9,974 bases of DNA from DATCVR01 sp036566745 (GTDB lineage: Bacteria; Actinomycetota; Actinomycetes; Jiangellales; Jiangellaceae), in contig DATCVR010000368.1 in the NCBI GenBank assembly GCA_036566745.1, positions 1 to 9,974 of the forward strand, written 5' to 3'. The translations under genes and the position numbers were made by a program. A model generated the notes under the pieces. That model was not told the origin of the DNA and did no database searches. It was given only the letters and a program-made list of their open reading frames with translations. Of this stretch, positions 1-5,101 are shown piece by piece (the first letter of the stretch is position 1; each line of letters opens with the position of its first letter).

Positions 1-299
1 GCGCCCGCCGTGAGGGCACCGAACACGTAGTCGTCGTCCTCGAAGGTGGTGAGGATGAGAATGTGCGAGTCCGGGGCCGCCGTGACGATCTTCCGGGTGG
101 CGCCGATGCCGTCGAGCACGGGCATTCGCACGTCCATGAGCACCACGTCGGGGTGCAGGGTGGCGGCAAGGTCGATGGCTTCCTGGCCGGTGGTGGCCTC
201 ACCCACGACGGCCAACGTGTCGTCGGTGGAGAGCACGGCCCGGAGACCGGCTCGCATGAGGTCGTCGTCGTCGGCGATGAGCACGGTGAGGGCGGTCAT
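1..299 (-). CDS. Response regulator, receiver domain (NarL/LuxR type), 3' part cut off
   Basis: This is the N-terminal receiver domain of a two-component response regulator; the gene runs off the left edge, so only about 99 codons are seen. The protein starts MTALTVLIADDDDLMRAGLR, with the acidic Asp cluster at residues 10-13 and the phospho-acceptor Asp56 in VLMDVRMP. The later ILTTF segment holds the conserved Thr and is followed by FEDDDYVFGALTAG, typical of NarL/FixJ regulators. Its ATG (297-299) overlaps the kinase stop codon as ATGA, so the two are translationally coupled and form a pair. A DNA-binding LuxR-type helix-turn-helix is expected downstream but is not in the window. Likely targets are the divergent exporter promoter and its own. 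Family is sure; target is inferred. Confidence 0.93.
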   Translation of the reverse strand, partial: MTALTVLIADDDDLMRAGLRAVLSTDDTLAVVGEATTGQEAIDLAATLHPDVVLMDVRMPVLDGIGATRKIVTAAPDSHILILTTFEDDDYVFGALTAG

Positions 300-1474
300 G
301 ACGTCACGTCGCCGTAGGGGAGCCGTGCGTGCAGGCGGAACGAGCCTGCCTCCGCGGCTGTCATGAGCGTGCCGCCGAGCAGCGTGGCTCGTTCGCGCAT
401 GCCGACAATGCCGTGACCTCCTGTGTCGCGGTTCGGCTCGGACCCTGCGGCGAGACCGTGTCGTGGGATCGGGTTCGTCACGGTGATGTCGACCGCGTCG
501 GTCTCGAAGCTGACGGTGACCTCGGCGTTGCCGGTGCCGTGGCGCGCGGCGTTGGTCAGCGCCTCCTGCAGGATGCGGTATGTGGCCCAGGAGACGCTTC
601 GGGGCATGTCGTGGCGTCGCCCGCGCAGGTCGGTGGCGATGGAGAGGCCGGCGAGGCGGTGCCGGTCGAGGAGGTCGTCGAGGGCTGCGGGGTCGGCGGG
701 TGGCTCGAGGTCCTGGTCGTCGCGCAGGGCGTGCACGAGCCGGTCGATCTCGCCGATCGTGCCCCGCGCGACGTCTTCGATGGTGACGATGGCGAGGCGA
801 GACCGGTCGGGATCGCGAGTGTGCAGGAGCCGCGCCGCGCCGGCCTGGACCAGGATGACGTTGAGGGCGTGGCCCGCGGAGTCGTGCAGCTCGCGGGCGA
901 TGCGGGTGCGCTCTTCCGCGGCCGCGAGCCGCCGCTCACGCTCGGTCTCGCGCTCGGCGCGGAGGGTACGGGCCTCCAGCTCGGCGACCCTCTCGCGACG
1001 CAACCGGGTGCGGTCGCCGGCGATCCAGACCGCGACGACGACGATCGCCACGACGAGCATGTCGGGGACGACCCGTGCCGTCTTGTCGCTCACGAGGTAG
1101 GCCAGCGCGGTCGCCGGGACGAAGGCCGCTCCCGCGGCGGCGGCGATCCATCGGCGAGCTCGTCGGGGATCGGCCGTGTAGGTGACGGCCACCTGATAGA
1201 GGGCGATCAACGGTGCGACCGGGAGGTCGAGGGCGTAGTCGAGCCCGATCATCGTGAACGTGGCCAGGCTGGTCGTGGCGTAGGCGACGAGCGGGTAGGA
1301 GCGACGCCAGACCAGCGGCAGTGCGTAGACCACCAGGATGGCGACCGCTCGAGCGTCGAGGTCGCGGTCCGCCGGATTCGGCACGCCGACGCCGTGATTG
1401 GCCGTGATGCCCACGGAGAGACCGAAGACGACCGCCGCGAGCGCGATGTCGGTCACCCGGTTCCGCTGGCTCAT
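296..1474 (-). CDS. Sensor histidine kinase (HisKA_3 / NarL-partner family)
   Basis: This 392-residue membrane sensor kinase phosphorylates the regulator encoded just downstream. The N-terminal part has hydrophobic segments at about residues 9-26, 43-60, 62-80, 84-100, 108-127 and 134-152, giving a mostly membrane-embedded sensor without a large outside domain. An Arg/Glu-rich coiled coil follows at about 155-190. Then comes the HisKA_3 dimerisation domain with phospho-acceptor His197 in RIARELHDSAGH. The ATP-binding part shows the N box QEALTNAARHG (303-313) and the G box GGHGIVGMRERATLLGG (352-368). Length is normal for the family. There is no Shine-Dalgarno sequence before the ATG, and a TACGCT -10 element ends six bases upstream, which suggests a leaderless mRNA. 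The signal sensed is unknown; the neighbouring MMPL exporter suggests envelope stress, lipid or drug sensing. Confidence 0.94.
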   Translation of the reverse strand: MSQRNRVTDIALAAVVFGLSVGITANHGVGVPNPADRDLDARAVAILVVYALPLVWRRSYPLVAYATTSLATFTMIGLDYALDLPVAPLIALYQVAVTYTADPRRARRWIAAAAGAAFVPATALAYLVSDKTARVVPDMLVVAIVVVAVWIAGDRTRLRRERVAELEARTLRAERETERERRLAAAEERTRIARELHDSAGHALNVILVQAGAARLLHTRDPDRSRLAIVTIEDVARGTIGEIDRLVHALRDDQDLEPPADPAALDDLLDRHRLAGLSIATDLRGRRHDMPRSVSWATYRILQEALTNAARHGTGNAEVTVSFETDAVDITVTNPIPRHGLAAGSEPNRDTGGHGIVGMRERATLLGGTLMTAAEAGSFRLHARLPYGDVTS

Positions 1475-1480
1475 GGGCCG

Positions 1481-1486
1481 AGCGTA
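1481..1486 (-). promoter_or_regulatory. Candidate -10 element of the kinase gene (leaderless)
   Basis: Read on the minus strand, TACGCT fits the actinobacterial TANNNT -10 pattern. Six bases separate it from the kinase ATG at 1474, so the expected transcription start falls on or next to the start codon. A -35 match (TTCGCC at 17-base spacing) is weak. The absence of a ribosome binding site agrees with leaderless translation. Confidence 0.5.
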
Positions 1487-1525
1487 ATGGTGCCGTGAGC
1501 AGCGGCGAATCGTTCTGGGGTGGTC

Positions 1526-1569
1526 TCCGGCCTCCCCCCAGGAGGGGACACCGGATTCACCCGCCGGTG
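1526..1569. promoter_or_regulatory. Inverted repeats in the kinase/exporter divergent promoter region
   Basis: Two adjacent inverted repeats lie between the divergent genes. The first has arms CCTCC (1531-1535) and GGAGG (1541-1545) around CCCCA, flanked further out by TCCGG (1526-1530) and CCGGA (1551-1555). The second has perfect six-base arms CACCGG (1549-1554) and CCGGTG (1564-1569). They lie just upstream of the exporter's candidate -35, a usual place for a response-regulator site. Binding is inferred only from position and symmetry. Confidence 0.4.
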
Positions 1570-1571
1570 CG

Positions 1572-1601
1572 TTGTCGCCGTGGGGCGGCGCTTCCTAGCG
1601 T
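1572..1601 (+). promoter_or_regulatory. Candidate promoter of the MMPL exporter
   Basis: TTGTCG (1572-1577) and TAGCGT (1596-1601) are separated by 18 bases and fit a sigma-70-like promoter with the TANNNT -10 usual in actinobacteria. The predicted start is near 1608, giving a leader of about 29 bases that contains GAAGGG (1623-1628), a ribosome binding site eight bases before the ATG. Confidence 0.45.
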
Positions 1602-1636
1602 GGCGGGCGTTCTCGTTGTCGTGAAGGGCTGACCTG

Positions 1637-3805
1637 ATGCCGACCTCGCACACCACACTCCAACCCGGCCGGGCGAGCCGGTCCACCCGGGCGAGCCGGT
1701 TCCGCCGGCTGGCCGGCTGGTCGTACCGCCACCGCTGGTGGGCCGTGCTCGCGTGGGTGGCGGTGCTGATCGGCGTGAGCGCAGGCGCCCAGGCGGTGGG
1801 TGGCGCCTTCCAGAACGACTTCTCACTCCCCGGCACCGAGTCCCAGCGCGCGCTCGACGTGCTGAGCCAGAACGCCTCCGTGCAGGCTGGGACGTCGGTC
1901 CAGATCGTCGTCGAGGCTACCGACGGTGTCGCCTCCGACCCGGTCCGGAGCCGGCTCGAGGCGATGCTCGCGGACGTGGCCGGCCTGGCACATGTGGCCG
2001 ACGTCAGTGGCTTCGACGACAACCCTGCCGCGATCTCGGCCGACGGCACGATCGGATACGCGACGGTCACGCTCGACGACCAGGCCGGCGAGGTGCCGGT
2101 CGAGGCGGTGCGCGATCTCATCGACACCGCCCGGTCCGCTCGGGCCGAGGACCTCACGGTGGAGCTCGGCGGCGAGGCCGTCCGCGGCGCTGAGGAGGCG
2201 CCCGGAGGTGCCGCAGAGGGCGCCGGAATGCTCGCCGCCCTGGTCATCCTGGTCATCCTGTTCGGCTCGTTCCTGGCCGCGAGCCTTCCGCTCATCATCG
2301 CGCTCTTCGCCGTCGGCGCGACCATCGGCGTGGTGACGCTCGCCTCGCACGTCGTCACGGTCGCGGAGTTCACGACCCCGCTGATGGTGCTGGTCGGGCT
2401 CGGCGTCGGGATCGACTACGCGCTGCTGGTGTTCTCGCGCTACCGCAGTGAGCTCCTGGCCGGAGCCGATCGGGAGGACGCGACCGGCACCGCGTTGGAC
2501 ACAGCGGGACGCACGGTGTTCTTCGCCGGTTGCACGGTGATCATCGCGCTGCTGGGACTGGTGGCGCTCGGGCTGGGGTCGCTGCAGGGGGTGGCGGTCG
2601 CCGTCGCGGTGACGGTGCTCGTGACCATGCTCGCCACCCTGACGCTGCTGCCGTCTCTGCTGGCGATCATGGGGCGGCGCATCGAGCGGGCGGTGCAGCG
2701 ACGCGCCCGGCGCTCCCGGCGAGTCGAGGGCGCCGGCTGGCGGCGGTGGTCTGCCCTCGTCCGGCGGCATCGGTGGGCGGCCACGATCCTCGCCGCCGTG
2801 TCCCTGCTGGCCCTCGCCGCGCCGGCTCTCGGGATGCGTCTGGGCTTCGCCGACGCCGGAAACGACCCCGAGACATCCACCAGCAGACGTGCCTACGACC
2901 TGCTCTCCGACGGATTCGGGCCGGGCTTCAACGGCCCGCTGGTCGTGGTGACCCACGGCGGGGACGGCGCCGCCGAGGCCCTGGCGGGGGCGCTCGCCGA
3001 CACCCCGGGCATCGCCGCCACGACACCCCCGCTGCCCGTGGACGAGGGCCTGACGACAGTCCTGGCGTTTCCCGACTCCAAGCCGCAGGACGAGCAGACG
3101 CTCACCCTGGTCGAGCGGCTCCGGGACGACGTGCTGCCACCGCTGGCGACCGAGACCGGGGCGACGTTCCTGGTGGGTGGCCCGACTGCCGCCGCCGAGG
3201 ACTTCGCCACGGCCGTCGCCGACCGGCTGCCGATCTTCGTCACAGTCGTCGTCGGGTTGTCCGCGGTGCTCCTCCTCGTCGTCTTCCGCTCCCTGCTCGT
3301 TCCGGTCAAGGCCGCCGTGCTCAACCTGCTCAGCGTCGCCGCCGCGCTGGGCGTCGTCACAGCCGTCTTCCAGCACGGCGTTCTCGGAGAGTTCCTCGGC
3401 ATCCAGCCCGGGCCGGTCGAGGCCTTCGTGCCCGTGATGATCTTCGCCATCGCGTTCGGCCTGTCGATGGACTACGAGGTCTTCCTGGTCTCTCGCATGC
3501 ACGAGGAGTGGGAGCGCACCGGCGACCCCGACACCGCCGTGAGCGAGGGCCTCGCGACGACCGGCCGTGTCGTGACGGCCGCTGCGGCCATCATGGTCGT
3601 GGTCTTCGCCGCGTTCCTGCTCAGCCCCAGCCGGATGCTCCAGCAGTTCGGACTCGGCCTCGCCGTCGCCGTGCTCGTCGACGCGCTGGTGATCCGCTGC
3701 CTGGCGCTGCCGGCCGTCATGCAGCTCCTCGGCAGGCGCGCCTGGTGGCTGCCGCGGCCGCTCGCCCGCGTGATTCCCAGGGTCGCGCTGGAGCGGGCCA
3801 GGTGA
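1637..3805 (+). CDS. MMPL/RND-family membrane exporter
   Basis: This 722-residue inner-membrane transporter probably exports lipids or hydrophobic compounds using the proton gradient. It has the duplicated MMPL layout: one helix (about 34-55), an external domain (56-190), five helices (198-345), a basic internal linker (346-376, rich in Arg), a helix (378-399), a second external domain (400-530) and five helices (533-700). Both halves keep the paired Asp-Tyr of the MmpL proton relay: GLGVGIDY (Asp260-Tyr261) and AFGLSMDY (Asp612-Tyr613). Length matches the shorter actinobacterial MMPL proteins that lack the long mycobacterial C-terminal tail. The ATG has GAAGGG upstream. It is divergent from the kinase/regulator pair, which is therefore its likely controller. 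Substrate is unknown. Confidence 0.95.
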   Translation: MPTSHTTLQPGRASRSTRASRFRRLAGWSYRHRWWAVLAWVAVLIGVSAGAQAVGGAFQNDFSLPGTESQRALDVLSQNASVQAGTSVQIVVEATDGVASDPVRSRLEAMLADVAGLAHVADVSGFDDNPAAISADGTIGYATVTLDDQAGEVPVEAVRDLIDTARSARAEDLTVELGGEAVRGAEEAPGGAAEGAGMLAALVILVILFGSFLAASLPLIIALFAVGATIGVVTLASHVVTVAEFTTPLMVLVGLGVGIDYALLVFSRYRSELLAGADREDATGTALDTAGRTVFFAGCTVIIALLGLVALGLGSLQGVAVAVAVTVLVTMLATLTLLPSLLAIMGRRIERAVQRRARRSRRVEGAGWRRWSALVRRHRWAATILAAVSLLALAAPALGMRLGFADAGNDPETSTSRRAYDLLSDGFGPGFNGPLVVVTHGGDGAAEALAGALADTPGIAATTPPLPVDEGLTTVLAFPDSKPQDEQTLTLVERLRDDVLPPLATETGATFLVGGPTAAAEDFATAVADRLPIFVTVVVGLSAVLLLVVFRSLLVPVKAAVLNLLSVAAALGVVTAVFQHGVLGEFLGIQPGPVEAFVPVMIFAIAFGLSMDYEVFLVSRMHEEWERTGDPDTAVSEGLATTGRVVTAAAAIMVVVFAAFLLSPSRMLQQFGLGLAVAVLVDALVIRCLALPAVMQLLGRRAWWLPRPLARVIPRVALERAR

Positions 3806-3822
3806 CCAGCAACGAAGGTGGG

Positions 3823-3868
3823 ACCAGGCACAAGGTCGCCGAGGCGATTCGAGCGAGACTCGCCTGGT
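3823..3868 (+). other. Two overlapping hairpins between the exporter and the small membrane gene
   Basis: ACCAGGC (3823-3829) can pair with GCCTGGT (3862-3868), while AGGCGA (3842-3847) can pair with TCGCCT (3860-3865). The two stems share the 3' strand and so exclude each other. This may be a weak terminator or processing site after the exporter. No T-run follows. Confidence 0.25.
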
Positions 3869-3893
3869 GCAGCGACGACCCACATCACCCGAC

Positions 3894-4292
3894 ATGAGCT
3901 GGGACCTCTCGGTGCACGCGGCGTGGATCCTGGCAGCCGCGTACACGATCTCGCTCGGGTACGAGATCTACCGGGCAACCGCGAAGGCCGGAACGTCGCG
4001 GTACGACTCGATCGGCAACCTCGTCCACACGCTGCCGCTCTACGTGGTCGCGGCGGGCGTGGTCGGCGTGCTCCTGCTCGACCTGAGCTGGGCGCCGATC
4101 GTGGCACTCGTCTTCGCGGTCGCCATGATCGTGGTCTCCGTCGTCTACTACAACCCCGTCATGCTGCCGGCGCGCCGGCCAGGCCTCCTCGACTGGGTCG
4201 AGGACCTGAGCTACACCGGCCTGTTGTTCGTCGCCGCGGCACTGCTGCTCTACGACGTCCTGGGGGCGAGCGCGACGACGTCACCGGCGTGA
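3894..4292 (+). CDS. Small four-helix membrane protein, function unknown
   Basis: I do not recognise this 132-residue protein. It is strongly hydrophobic, with four predicted helices at about residues 7-25, 46-63, 67-87 and 106-124. Conserved-looking loop features are GYEIYRATAKAG after helix 1 and YYNPVMLPARRPGLLDWVEDL between helices 3 and 4. The ATG at 3894 is chosen because MSWDLSVHAAW gives a short tail before the first helix. A GTG at 3867 would add nine polar residues (QRRPTSPD) and lies inside a possible hairpin arm. Neither start has a clear Shine-Dalgarno sequence. It follows the exporter by 88 bases on the same strand and may be co-transcribed as an accessory membrane protein, but that is only suggested by position. 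Codon use looks normal for the window, so it is very likely a real gene. Confidence 0.75.
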   Translation: MSWDLSVHAAWILAAAYTISLGYEIYRATAKAGTSRYDSIGNLVHTLPLYVVAAGVVGVLLLDLSWAPIVALVFAVAMIVVSVVYYNPVMLPARRPGLLDWVEDLSYTGLLFVAAALLLYDVLGASATTSPA

Positions 4293-4402
4293 CACGCCAG
4301 GTGCTGCTCCCGGCCGCGTGAGGAATGGTCGACCTCACCGTGGAGGACGGCCGCGAGGACCGGGCCATCCGCAACCGTCAGGACGAGGCTCGCCGGAAAT
4401 TT

Positions 4403-4415
4403 CCCCCTTCGGGGG
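4403..4415 (+). terminator. cUUCGg-type hairpin
   Basis: CCCCC-TTC-GGGGG forms a stem that can close on the very stable C(UUCG)G tetraloop. GGAA (4395-4398) and TTCC (4418-4421) can add an outer stem across an internal loop. No T-run follows, so it could be a factor-independent terminator of the GC-rich type for the upstream gene, or a leader structure of the downstream operon. Confidence 0.4.
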
Positions 4416-4438
4416 CATTCCGCACACAGCATTTGCTC

Positions 4439-4454
4439 GATACGTTGCCGTATC
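4439..4454. promoter_or_regulatory. Perfect 16-bp palindromic operator candidate
   Basis: GATACG-TTGC-CGTATC has perfect six-base arms around a four-base centre. It lies 72 bases upstream of the small-subunit start in a locally AT-richer stretch. Size and symmetry suit a dimeric repressor such as a TetR-family protein. No such regulator is encoded in the window. Confidence 0.4.
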
Positions 4455-4525
4455 CAGGCGAGTGGTGCCGCATCCGGCCAGTCTCGCGGTGTTCTCACGA
4501 AGGTCGTTGGACGAAAGGGCGGGGC

Positions 4526-5101
4526 ATGGCGCAGACGTTCTCGCGGAAGGCGTTCCTCGTTCGGGCGGCCGGCTTGGGTGTGGTGGTGGCGGGTGGGCCG
4601 GGGCTGCTCGGTGCCCAGCCGGCGGCGGGGTCGGTGTCGCCGGTGGCGTCGCTGCCGAGCGGTGTGTCCCCGCTGGGTGCTGGTGCGACTCGTACTCTGG
4701 AGTTGTGGTGTGACCTGCTGGTTCCCGGTGCCGCGGATCACGGGGTGGCCGACTTCGTCGCGACGCAGCTGGTGAAGGACCCGGTTGATGCGCTGTTGGG
4801 CATCCGCTATTTCGATTGGCCTCCACCGTGGGGGAGTTTCTACCGCGACGGGCTGGGCGCGGTCGATGCCGCGGCTGAGGCGTCGTTCGGGGTGCCGTTC
4901 GCCGAGCTCGCGACCGGCCAGCGGGCTGAGCTGCTGGAGGGCTTGTTGGCTGGCAGTGTGGTGTGGGGTGGTCCGCCGTTCTTCTTGTTCTACCTGGTGA
5001 CGCGTGGTGACGCGGTGGACGTGGTGTACGGCGTGGCCTCGGGGTACGAGCGCATCGGGCTGCCCTATGTGCCGCAGGTCGAGCCGCGGAGGCCGTGGTG
5101 A
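4526..5101 (+). CDS. Tat-signal small subunit, gluconate 2-dehydrogenase subunit 3 family
   Basis: This 191-residue protein is the small partner of the dehydrogenase encoded next to it. In related sugar dehydrogenases the small subunit carries the Tat signal and exports the folded large subunit with it. The N-terminus MAQTFSRKAFLVRAAGLG resembles a Tat signal (Arg7-Lys8, then Phe10-Leu11), followed by a hydrophobic stretch and an Ala-rich region near residue 30. The body has TLELWCDLLVPGAADHGVADF, the usual opening of the Gluconate_2-dh3 family, then Trp/Pro-rich RYFDWPPPW and GGPPFFLFYLVTRGD. The ATG at 4526 is chosen because it places the signal at the N-terminus and has GAAAGGG about seven bases upstream. 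The stop overlaps the next start as GTGA. Codons here favour G or T endings, unlike the downstream half of its partner gene. Confidence 0.85.
   Translation: MAQTFSRKAFLVRAAGLGVVVAGGPGLLGAQPAAGSVSPVASLPSGVSPLGAGATRTLELWCDLLVPGAADHGVADFVATQLVKDPVDALLGIRYFDWPPPWGSFYRDGLGAVDAAAEASFGVPFAELATGQRAELLEGLLAGSVVWGGPPFFLFYLVTRGDAVDVVYGVASGYERIGLPYVPQVEPRRPW
5088..5092 (+). promoter_or_regulatory. Ribosome binding site that decides the GMC start
   Basis: GGAGG lies five bases before the GTG at 5098 but only two before the GTG at 5095. Spacing therefore favours 5098, which gives the common GTGA stop-start overlap with the upstream gene. Confidence 0.7.

Larger units (their letters stand above)
4293..4525. 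other. Intergenic region before the dehydrogenase operon
   Basis: No complete gene is seen in these 233 bases. They hold a cUUCGg hairpin (4403-4415) and a perfect palindrome (4439-4454), described separately. On the minus strand, 4319-4390 reads as a short peptide resembling the start of a STAS domain (see findings). An in-frame ATG at 4325 would extend the following gene upstream, but that would bury its Tat signal, so the region is treated as non-coding on the plus strand. Confidence 0.6.

Noticed and set aside
329..1498. A 389-codon plus-strand frame opposite the histidine kinase
   Set aside because: The kinase shows all its motifs on the minus strand; this frame has Gly/Asp/Val-rich composition and no recognisable domain.
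1823..3946. A 707-codon open frame antisense to the exporter
   Set aside because: It is complementary to a clear MMPL gene, is dominated by His, Arg, Glu and Gln with no domain pattern, and is the usual shadow frame of high-GC DNA.
4325..4525. A 67-residue N-terminal extension of the small subunit
   Set aside because: It would place the Tat-like signal in the interior and passes through a hairpin and a palindrome; the ATG at 4526 has its own ribosome binding site.
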